Positions 17,727 through 28,024 of a stretch of DNA of 55,183 nucleotides are shown here, piece by piece. Both the position numbers and the translations under genes were made by a program. Positions within the stretch are counted from its first letter, which is position 1, and each line of letters starts with the position of its first letter. The stretch comes from JAWVYT01 sp046483065 (lineage in GTDB: Bacteria > Gemmatimonadota > Gemmatimonadetes > Longimicrobiales > RSA9): positions 1 to 55,183 of the forward strand of contig JAWODW010000108.1 of NCBI GenBank assembly GCA_046483065.1, given 5' to 3'. The notes under the pieces were generated by a model. The model was not told the origin of the DNA, did not search any database, and saw only the letters and a program-made list of their open reading frames with translations.

Positions 17727-18005
17727 ATGATCGCGACGGCGGAGATCCAGGTGATTCCCATCGGGTCCGGGGTGTCGGTTCGGACGGAGGTGAAGCGGGC
17801 CCACGGGATCCTCGAGGATGCCGGGCTCGATGCCACGCTCCACGGCAACGGGACCAACGTGGAGGGTGAGCTGGCCGAGATCCTGGACGCGGTGCGGGTG
17901 ATCCACGAAACGCTCCACGCCGAGGGTACCGCCCGGATCGCGACCTTCGTGAAGATCGGGACCCGCACGGACAAGGAGCCGTCGCTGGCCGGAAAGCTCT
18001 TTTGA
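17727..18005 (+). CDS. MTH1187 family thiamine-binding protein (YkoF-like fold)
   Basis: A 92-residue protein of the MTH1187/YqgV family (old name DUF77). It begins IATAEIQVIPIGSG and contains LHGNGTNVEGE and KIGTRTDKEPSLAGK, all hallmarks of this ferredoxin-like fold, whose members bind thiamine or related pyrimidines. Role in this organism is unproven. ATG 17727 is preceded by AGGAGG, deciding the start. It is divergent from the EAL gene (124-bp gap), and its TGA overlaps the next start (TTGA). Confidence 0.88.
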   Translation: MIATAEIQVIPIGSGVSVRTEVKRAHGILEDAGLDATLHGNGTNVEGELAEILDAVRVIHETLHAEGTARIATFVKIGTRTDKEPSLAGKLF

Positions 18006-18568
18006 GGGTGGGCAGGCGAGCAGCGACCCCGCGCGCCCCGGTCCTGGGGCTCGCCCTGGTGCTGGCGGCCGTGTTCTGGCCCGCGGCCGCCCACGGCCAG
18101 ACGCCCGATCCCGCGGCGATCCGGGTCTCGGCGTTCGGCGGGGTGAGCTTCCGGGACGGGCTCACGGGCCTGAACGTCGCGAAGGACGTGCAGAGCCTGT
18201 CGGTGCGGTTGACGCTCCCTCGGCAGACGGAGATCCAGCCGTGGGTGCAGGGCGAGTACTTCGTACGCCCGGACTTCGAGTGCCTGTCGGCGCTGCCCTG
18301 CAGCGACGCGGGCTGGACGGCATTGGCCGGCGTGACCGCTCCGATCTCCACGTCCGGCGACACCGATCCCGGCGTCCACCCCTATCTGCTGGCCGGGGTC
18401 GGCTGGGCGTTCTCCGCGGAGGACCGGTTCGCGTACGTCCTGGGGGTGGGGCTGGCGATGGTCGTGACCCACAGGGTCGCGCCCTCCCTGGAGTTCCGGT
18501 GGGAGGACCTCCCGGGCATACGCAACGTGCTCATGGTGGACCTCGGCCTTCGGCTCGACCTCTTCTAG
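18002..18568 (+). CDS. secreted beta-barrel-like outer-membrane protein
   Basis: A 188-residue protein with a signal peptide (hydrophobic run LGLALVLAAVFWPAAA, cleavage near AHGQ) and then alternating strands ending in LGLRLDLF, the aromatic C-terminus typical of outer-membrane barrels. It looks like a small OmpW/opacity-type barrel, but no specific family is certain. The start is TTG 18002, overlapping the upstream stop; GTG 18008 is an alternative. Two Cys (about residues 98 and 104) may form a disulfide. Its stop is one base from the stop of the convergent 831-residue protein gene. Confidence 0.65.
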   Translation: MRVGRRAATPRAPVLGLALVLAAVFWPAAAHGQTPDPAAIRVSAFGGVSFRDGLTGLNVAKDVQSLSVRLTLPRQTEIQPWVQGEYFVRPDFECLSALPCSDAGWTALAGVTAPISTSGDTDPGVHPYLLAGVGWAFSAEDRFAYVLGVGLAMVVTHRVAPSLEFRWEDLPGIRNVLMVDLGLRLDLF

Positions 18569-18569
18569 T

Positions 18570-21065
<2,496 letters not shown>

Positions 21066-21267
21066 TTTTCGCACCCCGGTTGGTTGGAATTTCGGCCCGT
21101 GGGGCGCCTGGGGAGAGGCGGGGAGGCGGCGTACCACTGCACGGGCACCGCGCTTCACCCCTGAAGAGGGGCAAGGGGAGTGCCACGACCCGTGTAGGCG
21201 GGTTGGAGGGAACCCGTCGCACCCCCTATCTTCCGGGCGAGGACTCGGAACCGGAAGGTGTGCAGTG

Positions 21268-21591
21268 ATGGGTTTTTTCATGTTCGTGGCGATCCTGGTC
21301 TTCGGGATCCTGGCGCTGGCGGGCGGGTTCCAGTGGCTCTCCGATCGGCGACGAGAGCCGCTGCCCCGGGCCGACACCGACCGGATCGACCAGCTGGAGT
21401 CGGCGCTGGCATCGCTGGAGTCCCGCCTCGATGAGCTCCAGGACCAGCAGCGGTTCCTGGAGCGGCTCCTGGCGGACCGGCCGGAGCGACGGTCCCTCGG
21501 GGCCGGCGACGAAGGGTCCGATCCCGGGTCGCCGGACGCGGGCAGCGTCCTCTTCGACACGGACGAAGGGGAGGAGGCGGGGGACCGCTGA
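21268..21591 (+). CDS. small membrane-anchored coiled-coil protein
   Basis: A 107-residue protein with one N-terminal transmembrane helix (MGFFMFVAILVFGILALAGG), a coiled-coil segment (about residues 40-70, RIDQLESALASLESRLDEL) and an acidic disordered tail. The layout resembles phage-shock PspB-like anchors, but there is no specific signature. ATG 21268 follows a GGAAGG-like ribosome site; GTG 21265 is one codon upstream. The next gene (DUF72-like) overlaps its 3' end if it begins at CTG 21588. Confidence 0.65.
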   Translation: MGFFMFVAILVFGILALAGGFQWLSDRRREPLPRADTDRIDQLESALASLESRLDELQDQQRFLERLLADRPERRSLGAGDEGSDPGSPDAGSVLFDTDEGEEAGDR

Positions 21592-22070
21592 GTCCGCGGG
21601 TCCGCGTCGGCACGCAGGGGTGGAGCTACAGGAACTGGGTCGGCCGGTTCTACCCGCCGGGCGCACGGTCCGGCGACTGGCTCGAGCTCTACGCCCGGGC
21701 GCTGGCCGACAAGCTCGGCGTGATCCTGGTCCAGCTCCCTCCGGACTTCGGACCCGAGCGCCGGTCGGTGACGGCGCGCTTCCTGCGAACACTGCCCCGG
21801 GATCTGCCCCTGGCCGTGGAGTTCCGGGACCGGGGCTGGCTCCAGCCGGAGGTGTTCGAGCTGCTCCGGGAGACGGGAGTGGCCCTGGCGCTGAGCACGG
21901 GGTGGTGGGCGCAGCGGATCCGGAAGCTGGACAAGGAGCAGGTGTACGCGTACTTCAGTAACGACTATCAGGGGCACAGCCCGGCCAGTGCCCGGCGGCT
22001 GCAGCAGCCGCCGGGCCAGCGGTCGGTACAGCCCCGGGAACTGTCATCGCAAAGGGAGTTGTTCGGGTGA
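21588..22070 (+). CDS. internally shortened DUF72-family protein, probable CTG start
   Basis: The frame runs open from CTG 21588 and begins VRVGTQGWSYRNWVGRFYPPG, the canonical DUF72 N-terminus. It then continues with VILVQLPPDFGPERR, LAVEFRDRGW, VALALSTG and finally VYAYFSNDYQGHSPASARRLQ...QRELFG, the canonical C-terminus. DUF72 proteins are usually near 240-280 residues; this one has about 160. Two conserved stretches are missing in frame: the part with the first active-site-like region after ELYARAL, and the part between ALALSTG and KEQVYAYF. No ATG, GTG or TTG occurs in frame before GTG 21720, so the start is either an unusual CTG (GGAGG lies about 10 nt upstream) or the N-terminus is no longer translated. 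It may be a pseudogene that kept its frame. Confidence 0.6.
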   Translation: MSPRVRVGTQGWSYRNWVGRFYPPGARSGDWLELYARALADKLGVILVQLPPDFGPERRSVTARFLRTLPRDLPLAVEFRDRGWLQPEVFELLRETGVALALSTGWWAQRIRKLDKEQVYAYFSNDYQGHSPASARRLQQPPGQRSVQPRELSSQRELFG

Positions 22071-22432
22071 GTGACGTGGAACCGAAGCCGATCCGGGAGA
22101 AGGACGAGCTGGAGACCGTGCTCGACGAGGCGGTGGCCGTGCTGTACAAACACAGCCCCCTGTGCGGTGCGTCGGCCACGGCGGCGAAGCAGGTGCGCAG
22201 CTTCATGGACGAGCACCCGCACGTGCCCGTCTACCTCATCGACGTCATCCGGCACCAGCCGCTGGCCCGCGAGGTGGCGCGACGGCTCTCGATCCGCCAC
22301 GAGTCGCCCCAGGCCCTGGTCCTGCGCGATGGCTCGGTGGCCTGGGCCGGCTCCCATGGCGCGGTGACCGCCAACATCCTGAGCCGCAAGCTCGATGACG
22401 CCGGCGGCGGAGACAACGGAGGCGGAGGATGA
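22067..22432 (+). CDS. YtxJ-like monothiol bacilliredoxin (DUF2847)
   Basis: A 121-residue thioredoxin-fold protein. The motif KHSPLCGAS near residue 28 corresponds to the KHSxxCPIS active site of Bacillus YtxJ, with a single Cys, and the following VYLIDVIRHQPLAREVA and SPQALVLRDGSVAW match the family. Such proteins remove bacillithiol from mixed disulfides, which suggests this organism makes bacillithiol (inference). It starts at GTG 22067, overlapping the previous stop by 4 bp, and its own stop overlaps the next ATG. The C-terminal Gly/Asp tail is low complexity. Confidence 0.85.
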   Translation: MSDVEPKPIREKDELETVLDEAVAVLYKHSPLCGASATAAKQVRSFMDEHPHVPVYLIDVIRHQPLAREVARRLSIRHESPQALVLRDGSVAWAGSHGAVTANILSRKLDDAGGGDNGGGG

Positions 22433-22953
22433 CGCATCGGGTGGCCGGCCTGCTGCTGGCCTTCACTGCGGCCGCCGGGCCGCTCGGCGGCCAGGAGGCC
22501 CCCGACCCGGCCGCCGGGCTCGACACCCTCGACGGGATCGTGGCGGCCCTCTACGGCTCCATCTCCGGCCCCGCGGGGGACCGGGACTGGGGCCGGTTCC
22601 ACTCGCTCTTCGTGCCCGGCGCGATCCTCCTGAATGCCGGCCCCCGGCCGGACACGCTGCCGGCCCCGACCCCTGTATCGCCCCGGGGCTACCAGGAGCG
22701 GGCGGCGCCCTTCTTCCGGGAGAACGGGTTCTTCGAGTCGGAGATTGCCCGGACCACGCACCGGTACGGTACCGTGGCCCAGGTCTGGAGCACGTACGAG
22801 TCGCGGGAGGAGCCCGGGGCGGAGCCGTTCGCCCGGGGGATCAACAGTATCGTGGCCGTGTGGCATGCCGACCGCTGGTGGATCGCCAGCATCATCTGGG
22901 ACGCGGAGCGACCGGGCAGCCCGATCCCCGAGGCCTACCTCCCCGGCGGCTGA
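22429..22953 (+). CDS. secreted NTF2/SnoaL-like protein
   Basis: A 174-residue protein with an N-terminal signal peptide (LLLAFTAAAGPLGGQ). The mature part has the cone-fold pattern DWGRFHSLFVPGAILLNAG..., a central helix with YQERAAPFF, and late strands AQVWSTYESR and GINSIVAVWHADRWWIASIIWD, as in NTF2-like/SnoaL-like proteins. These act as small-molecule-binding or enzyme scaffolds; the substrate is unknown. ATG 22429 overlaps the bacilliredoxin stop. It is the last gene of the 21268-22953 operon. Confidence 0.7.
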   Translation: MTHRVAGLLLAFTAAAGPLGGQEAPDPAAGLDTLDGIVAALYGSISGPAGDRDWGRFHSLFVPGAILLNAGPRPDTLPAPTPVSPRGYQERAAPFFRENGFFESEIARTTHRYGTVAQVWSTYESREEPGAEPFARGINSIVAVWHADRWWIASIIWDAERPGSPIPEAYLPGG

Positions 22954-22995
22954 CCTACCGGGCTCTGATCCGGTGCGTCCCGATCCCGGGCGCCG

Positions 22996-23367
22996 TCAGT
23001 GCGCGGCGGCGGGAACGGAACCGGAGCGTCCGATGACCGGTGCGTAGCGCCGCCACTCGCCATCCCGGCGAGCGAAGAGGGCGTCGTACGGCGACCGGTC
23101 CCACGCCCGGGCGTACACGGTCAGGCCGTGGGCGCTCCCCACGGGCCGCAGCTCGGCGTCGTGCAGGTCGGCGGGTAGCCCCCACGGTACCCAGAGCCGG
23201 CCGTCCACGATGACCTCGTCATCGGCGGCATCGGGCCGGGCGTGGACCTGGGCGACCAGCTCCGGTGGCGCCGCGTGCTCGGCCTCCTCCAGCGGCGGTG
23301 CGCCGTCGAGGCCCGTGGTGCAGCCGGTGAGCACCGTCAGCAGGACCAGGGCGGGGACTCGCTTCAT
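22996..23367 (-). CDS. small lipoprotein of unknown function
   Basis: A 123-residue predicted lipoprotein with lipobox LTGC right after a short signal peptide (MKRVPALVLLTVLTGC). The mature part has VIVDGRLWVPWGLPADLHDAELRPVG and AWDRSPYDALFARRDGEWRRYAPV, short beta strands with no family I recognise. ATG 23367 is preceded by GGAG at a 9-nt spacing. It converges on the NTF2-like gene and is divergent from the 162-residue protein gene, with a 246-bp intergenic region that holds a GC hairpin but no clear promoter. Confidence 0.65.
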   Translation of the reverse strand: MKRVPALVLLTVLTGCTTGLDGAPPLEEAEHAAPPELVAQVHARPDAADDEVIVDGRLWVPWGLPADLHDAELRPVGSAHGLTVYARAWDRSPYDALFARRDGEWRRYAPVIGRSGSVPAAAH

Positions 23368-23613
23368 ACGTTCCATCTCCGTGGGGCGGGTTCTCCGGAT
23401 CGTTCTCGGGCCGGCTCGACCGGCACCGATCGGGGCCGCAAAGATGTGACGACGCCGGGACCGGCGCCACCCCGCGGCAGGGCCCGGCAGCGGCATCGCC
23501 CCCCTGTGATGAGGGCCCCGACTGGACGCGCGGGGCCGGCTTCCACAAACTTGGGGGCGATCCGGCGCGAGCGTCGGCAGCAAACGGAATGGATGATCAA
23601 GGAGGCAGTCTCG

Positions 23614-24102
23614 ATGCGTATCGCGATGGACCCCGTCCCGCTGGTGCTCGGCATCTACGCCCAGGTCGGGGCGCTGATGCACCGGGCGGTGGAGCGCGCG
23701 GAGGATGGCGACCCGAAGGAGCTGGGCAGCCGGTTCGGTGGGCGGCGGGACGAGAGCACGGATCGGGACGTGAAGCGGCTGGTGAAGGCCGTGCACACCG
23801 AGGTCAAGACGTCCGACAAGCTGCTCAAGAAGACCGGCGATGTGTGGAAGCTCTCCGCGGAAACGGACCTGGTGGAGCTGGTGGTGCACCGGCGGGGCGA
23901 GGCGGAGGATCCGCGCGCATACGTGCTGCTGCGCCCCGACGACGTCCGGGAGATCCTGACGTCGATCCGGGCGGCGGCCGAGGGCGCCGGCGAGGAGCGG
24001 CAGATGCTGGAAGCGCTGGATGAAGGAATCGAGAGCATATCGGGTCGGCCCAGCGATTACTACACGTTCGGCTTCGACCCGTGGGGGGATGTAGGCCGCT
24101 GA
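23614..24102 (+). CDS. conserved protein of unknown function upstream of the subtilase
   Basis: A 162-residue cytoplasmic-looking protein, mixed alpha/beta: an N-terminal helix (MDPVPLVLGIYAQVGALMHRAV), a basic middle (DVKRLVKAVHTEVKTSDKLLKK), strands DLVELVVHRRG and AYVLLRPDDVREIL, and a Tyr-rich end SDYYTFGFDPWG. I recognise no domain. ATG 23614 is chosen because AAGGAGG lies 9 nt upstream, although an earlier ATG is in frame. The subtilase start overlaps its 3' end, so the two are translationally linked. Confidence 0.65.
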   Translation: MRIAMDPVPLVLGIYAQVGALMHRAVERAEDGDPKELGSRFGGRRDESTDRDVKRLVKAVHTEVKTSDKLLKKTGDVWKLSAETDLVELVVHRRGEAEDPRAYVLLRPDDVREILTSIRAAAEGAGEERQMLEALDEGIESISGRPSDYYTFGFDPWGDVGR

Positions 24103-26447
24103 ACACGCGACCGGACAGGGCGGTCTTCGGGGCGGTCCTCACCCTGCTCGTCCTGGCGGGGCCGGCGGTGGGGCAGGATCTGTCCCGGGCCGGCCCCGCC
24201 CTGCGGTACCTCCTCATGACCCGGCCCGCGCCGGCGCCCGTGCAGCCGCGCCTGGCGCCGGACCGACCGTCGCCCGCCGCCGGCCTCCTGGATGCCGCGC
24301 TGGAAGCGGAGCCCGGGCGGCTCTGGGTCCGGACCCTGGTCCGGGTCGGGGCCGGCGGCGAGACGGCGCTCCGCAGAGCCGGCGTCGACGTCCGGGCACG
24401 TGCGGGCGACATCGTCACCGCCCGCGTCCCCTTGGACGCCGTGCCGGCGCTCCTGAACGAGCCCGGCATCCGGGCCATGGAGGCCGCGACGCCGCTGGCG
24501 TCTCTGGCCTCGCCCCTGTCGGCAGGCGCGCTGGCGCTCCGGTCCACCCGTGCCGCTCTCGCCGTCCCGGCCTCCGGCGCGGACAACGACACGGCCACCG
24601 CCGACGCGGGCTTCGACGGGCTCCGCCGGCGAGCGGGCGCGTCGTGGGAAGGGGTGGCGGGGCAGGGCGTGATCGTGGGCGTGTTCGACAGCGGCCTGGA
24701 CCTGACCCACGGCGATTTCCTGGACGCCGCCGGCAACACGCGCGTCCTCTTCGCCTGGGACCAGACCGACAGCACGGGCCCGGGGCCGGGCGCCCTGGGC
24801 GACCACGTCTTCCAGTACGGCACCGAATGCAGCGCCGCGACCATCGATGCGGGCCATTGCGGGATGGTGGATCGGGTGGGGCACGGCACCCACGTGGCGG
24901 GCACGGCGGCGGGCGACGGCTCGGCCACGGGCCAGGGTCGGCCGCCGTGGCGGTTCCCCGGGGGTGCGCCGGGCGCGGACCTGATCATCGTGAAGGGTGG
25001 GGACGGCTCGTCGTCGCCGGATCTCCTGGTGGACGGCGTGGCGTACATCTTCGCCCGGGCCGAGGCACTGGGCCGCCCGGCGGTGGTGAACGTCTCCCTG
25101 TCCTCCCAGGTCGGCCCTCACGACGGCACCACGCTCCTGGAGCAGGCGCTGGACGCGATGGTGGGGCCCGGGCGGATCATCGTCTCGGGGGCCGGGAACT
25201 CCGGCGACCACCGGAACACGTTCCCGCCCGTCGCCAACGGCCCGAACCATGCCCAGGGCAGCGGGACCGGGAGCCACGGGGTCCGGATCCCGCCGTTCAC
25301 GCCCCAGCCCGGTGCCGACGGGATCCTCCTGGAGCTCTGGTACGATGGCGCCGACTCCCTGTCCATCACCGTCACCTCGCCCGGCAACGAGGCGGTCACC
25401 GTGGCGACCGGCGACTCGGCCACCCTGGTCACCGCCGCCGCCGGCGTCGTGGCGATCGACAACGCCCTCGGGGGGCCGGACCCCAACAACGGTGACCACG
25501 GCGCCATCATCGGGATCGGGGAGACCGCCGGGGGCGAGCCCCCGGATACGGGCGTCTGGCAGATCGACGTCCAGGCCGATGCCGTCCATGCGTCCGGTGA
25601 CTACCACCTCTGGATCGCCGGCTGGAGCCTGGTGGTGGAGGCGTTCCCGGGGCTGAGCGGCGGAACCACGAACCGGTACCTGGTGGGGATTCCCGCCAGC
25701 GCCGACCGGGTCATCGCCGTGGGCGCCCACGTGACCCGGCACCGGTGGGAGGGGGTGGGCGGCGACCCCGAACGGTGGCCGGTCCAGGAGAGCCTGGGCG
25801 ACATTGCGTATTTCAGCAGCCCCGGGCCCCGGCGCGACGGGGTGTCCAAGCCGGACATCACCGCGCCCGGGAAGATGGTCGTCTCGAGCCTGTCGAAGGA
25901 CGCCACCCTCTGGGACGGGCTCCCCTCACTGGTGGAGTCCGACTCTGTACACGTGGCGCTCATGGGCACCAGCACATCGGGCCCCCTCGCCGCCGCCGCC
26001 GCCGCGCTGCTCCTCCAGATTGAACCGACGATGACGCCGGAAGACGTCCGGGACGCGCTCCGCCTCTCGGCCGCCGTCGATCCGTTCGTGACCGCCCCCC
26101 GGCCCCACCCCGTGTGGGGCGCCGGGAAGCTCGACGCGGCCGGCGCGGCAGAGCGGCTCCGGCCCGACGGTCTCGCTGGCCCCGGCGAGGCGGTGAACCT
26201 GTCGGCCAACCCCGTACGGGGCGACGCGCTGGTCATCAACTACCGGGAGCGGCCCACCTCCATGGCGGTCTACACGCTCGTGGCGGAGCGGGTGCGGAGC
26301 TTCTCCGACCGCGAGCTGGGGGCGCTGAGCGCCGTCTGGCCGCTGGACACCGACGCCGGCGGCGATGTGGCGAACGGCGTGTACGTGCTGGTGGTGGAGC
26401 TGCCGGACCGGAGGGTGGTCCGGAAGATCTTCGTGGCGCGACCATGA
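24081..26447 (+). CDS. S8 family serine peptidase with type IX-like C-terminal domain
   Basis: A 788-residue secreted subtilase. A signal peptide (AVFGAVLTLLVLAGPAVGQ) precedes a propeptide-like region. The triad is Asp203 (VFDSGLD), His268 (GHGTHVAGT) and Ser631 (GTSTSGP), with oxyanion Asn373 (GAGNSGD). A jelly-roll-like insertion lies between Asn373 and Ser631. The last 80 residues (NLSANPVRGD, AVYTLVAERV, DVANGVYVLVVEL, RKIFVARP) resemble FlgD-Ig/type A sorting domains used by the type IX secretion system. GTG 24081 is the listed start, but CTG 24099, whose CTGA overlaps the previous stop and which gives a neater signal peptide, is a real alternative. The PorV-like gene follows with an ATGA overlap. 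Confidence 0.88.
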   Translation: MGGCRPLNTRPDRAVFGAVLTLLVLAGPAVGQDLSRAGPALRYLLMTRPAPAPVQPRLAPDRPSPAAGLLDAALEAEPGRLWVRTLVRVGAGGETALRRAGVDVRARAGDIVTARVPLDAVPALLNEPGIRAMEAATPLASLASPLSAGALALRSTRAALAVPASGADNDTATADAGFDGLRRRAGASWEGVAGQGVIVGVFDSGLDLTHGDFLDAAGNTRVLFAWDQTDSTGPGPGALGDHVFQYGTECSAATIDAGHCGMVDRVGHGTHVAGTAAGDGSATGQGRPPWRFPGGAPGADLIIVKGGDGSSSPDLLVDGVAYIFARAEALGRPAVVNVSLSSQVGPHDGTTLLEQALDAMVGPGRIIVSGAGNSGDHRNTFPPVANGPNHAQGSGTGSHGVRIPPFTPQPGADGILLELWYDGADSLSITVTSPGNEAVTVATGDSATLVTAAAGVVAIDNALGGPDPNNGDHGAIIGIGETAGGEPPDTGVWQIDVQADAVHASGDYHLWIAGWSLVVEAFPGLSGGTTNRYLVGIPASADRVIAVGAHVTRHRWEGVGGDPERWPVQESLGDIAYFSSPGPRRDGVSKPDITAPGKMVVSSLSKDATLWDGLPSLVESDSVHVALMGTSTSGPLAAAAAALLLQIEPTMTPEDVRDALRLSAAVDPFVTAPRPHPVWGAGKLDAAGAAERLRPDGLAGPGEAVNLSANPVRGDALVINYRERPTSMAVYTLVAERVRSFSDRELGALSAVWPLDTDAGGDVANGVYVLVVELPDRRVVRKIFVARP

Positions 26448-27556
26448 TCGGAGCGCCGAGGGGTTCGGGCTCGCTCCACCTGTGGGGGGCGCCGAGGGGT
26501 TCCGGCTCGCTCTGCCCGAGGCGGGGATCGGGTTCGCGGCGGGGGCCGGGTTCGGGGGGCGAAGCTCTGTGCGTCGACCGCCTCGGATGGGGGGACTGGG
26601 GGAGGGTCGGGGCCGCGTTCGTCCTGGGAGAGCGGGTTCTTCGCGGGGCTGCGTTCGCGGCCTTGTTGGGGCTCGCTGCGCTCGCCCTGCCCGCTCCGGC
26701 CTCCGGCCAGGGGGCGGGGTCGCAGGCGTCCACGCTGCTGCGGCTGGCGCCGGGGCCGCGGCCGCTGGCGCTGGGGCACGCGTTCGTGGCCGTCCGCGAC
26801 CCGTTGACGCTGGAGTACAACCCGGCGGCGGCATCGGCGGGTGGACTCAGCGCGAGCTACCAGGCGCTCCCGGTGGACGTCTCGGCCGGCGCGATGGGGA
26901 TGACGTTCCCGGCGGGCGGCGGGGTCATGGGCGCCTCGCTCCGGTTCGTCAACTACGGCACCATCGACGTCTACGAGTCCACGGGCACGGAGCCCGTGGG
27001 TCGGCCCACGGGGGAGACGGCCACGGGGGGGGAGCTGTCGGCGCTGGTGGGGGGTGGGATCGCCCTGGGGGCCGCCCGGCTGGGGCTGGCGGGTCGATGG
27101 CTGCGGCTGGACGTGGCCGGGCTCCGGGATGACGCGTTCGTGGCCGACGCCGGCGTGCTGGTGGAGCCGACGGGATGGCTGACGCTGGGCGCGTCGCTCC
27201 AGGGGCTCGGGACCGACGTGGAAGCGGGCCGGTCGGCGCCGGTGCTCCGGACCGCACGGATGGGCGCGGCCGTGCAGCGCTCGCTGCTGGGTCTGGATGT
27301 GCTGCTGACGGTGGAGGGGCGCCGGCGGGAGTCCCGGACCGGTGCCGGGGTGGGGCTGGAGGTACGCGGTGGCACCGCCCGGCTGGAGGCGGCGTTCCGG
27401 ATGGGGTACGAAACGCGACCGGACCCCGGCGACGCCTTCAGCGCACTGGCGTTCGGCGGCGGGGTCCGGCTCGACGAGCTCACCGTGGAGTTCGCGTATC
27501 GTGCGCTGGGCCCGCTGGGATCTACGCGGCAGGTCGGGCTCCGGTACCGCTTCTAG
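26444..27556 (+). CDS. PorV/PorQ-like outer-membrane protein
   Basis: A 370-residue protein. After an odd 60-residue basic, Gly/Arg/Ser-rich extension, a signal peptide (AAFAALLGLAALALPAPASGQG) leads to STLLRLAPGPRPLALGHAFVAVRDPLTLEYNPAA, the hallmark N-terminus of PorV/PorQ (UPF0164-like) proteins. The rest alternates beta strands and ends GLRYRF, as expected for an outer-membrane barrel. In Bacteroidota PorV shuttles type IX cargo to the surface, and its partner here would be the subtilase immediately upstream. ATG 26444 overlaps the subtilase stop; no other usable start precedes the signal peptide, so the extension is either real or an artefact of the 24-nt repeat at 26453-26512. Confidence 0.8.
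   Translation: MIGAPRGSGSLHLWGAPRGSGSLCPRRGSGSRRGPGSGGEALCVDRLGWGDWGRVGAAFVLGERVLRGAAFAALLGLAALALPAPASGQGAGSQASTLLRLAPGPRPLALGHAFVAVRDPLTLEYNPAAASAGGLSASYQALPVDVSAGAMGMTFPAGGGVMGASLRFVNYGTIDVYESTGTEPVGRPTGETATGGELSALVGGGIALGAARLGLAGRWLRLDVAGLRDDAFVADAGVLVEPTGWLTLGASLQGLGTDVEAGRSAPVLRTARMGAAVQRSLLGLDVLLTVEGRRRESRTGAGVGLEVRGGTARLEAAFRMGYETRPDPGDAFSALAFGGGVRLDELTVEFAYRALGPLGSTRQVGLRYRF
26453..26512 (+). repeat. 24-nt direct repeat in the 5' end of the PorV-like gene
   Basis: GCGCCGAGGGGTTC-x-GGCTCGCTC occurs at 26453-26476 and 26489-26512 with one mismatch, encoding APRGSGSL twice. Weaker GGTTCGGG-like copies continue to about 26560. Confidence 0.7.
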
Positions 27557-27619
27557 CCGCACCGCCCGGCTTCTGCCACACCCGTCATCCCCTCATCGGG
27601 CGGGGGTGGGGGGAGGAGA

Positions 27620-27997
27620 TCACTCCTCGCCGTTCTCCTCCTCTTCTTCCTCGAACATCGGGCTCAGCTCGCGCCAGATCTCTTCCACGTTGTTCCGCAG
27701 CTCCCGCACGCGACCTTCCTCCTCCGGCGAGTGCTGGAGGTGGTAGCGTGCGGCGCTGAGGGCGGCGTACGCCCGCCAGAGTGCCGCCGAGGCCGGTGTG
27801 CGATCGCGACCACCTCGCTTCTCGTTCCGGATCCGGGAGATAACCCACTCGGACAGCTCGTCGTCCAGCATGTAGACGTCGCCGTCCTCCTTGGCTTCCT
27901 TCTCCACGAACTTCTGGAGCTTCCGCTTGAAGCTCTTCGGTACCCCGGCAACGAGGTATACAGAGATGTCGTCGCGCTCGACGATATCAACGCCCAT
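27620..27997 (-). CDS. acidic conserved protein of unknown function
   Basis: A 125-residue protein beginning MGVDIVERDDISVYLVAGVPKSFKRKLQKFVEKEAKE, then a helical middle (SAALWRAYAALSAARYHLQHS) and a long acidic C-terminus (EEEEEENGEE). No signal peptide or membrane segment is present. I recognise no family. The ATG at 27997 is the first in frame. It lies 27 bp downstream of the rnd stop on the same strand and may share its transcript. Confidence 0.65.
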   Translation of the reverse strand: MGVDIVERDDISVYLVAGVPKSFKRKLQKFVEKEAKEDGDVYMLDDELSEWVISRIRNEKRGGRDRTPASAALWRAYAALSAARYHLQHSPEEEGRVRELRNNVEEIWRELSPMFEEEEEENGEE

Positions 27998-28024
27998 TGG
28001 TTCTCCGCATTCTGGTGATGTGTC

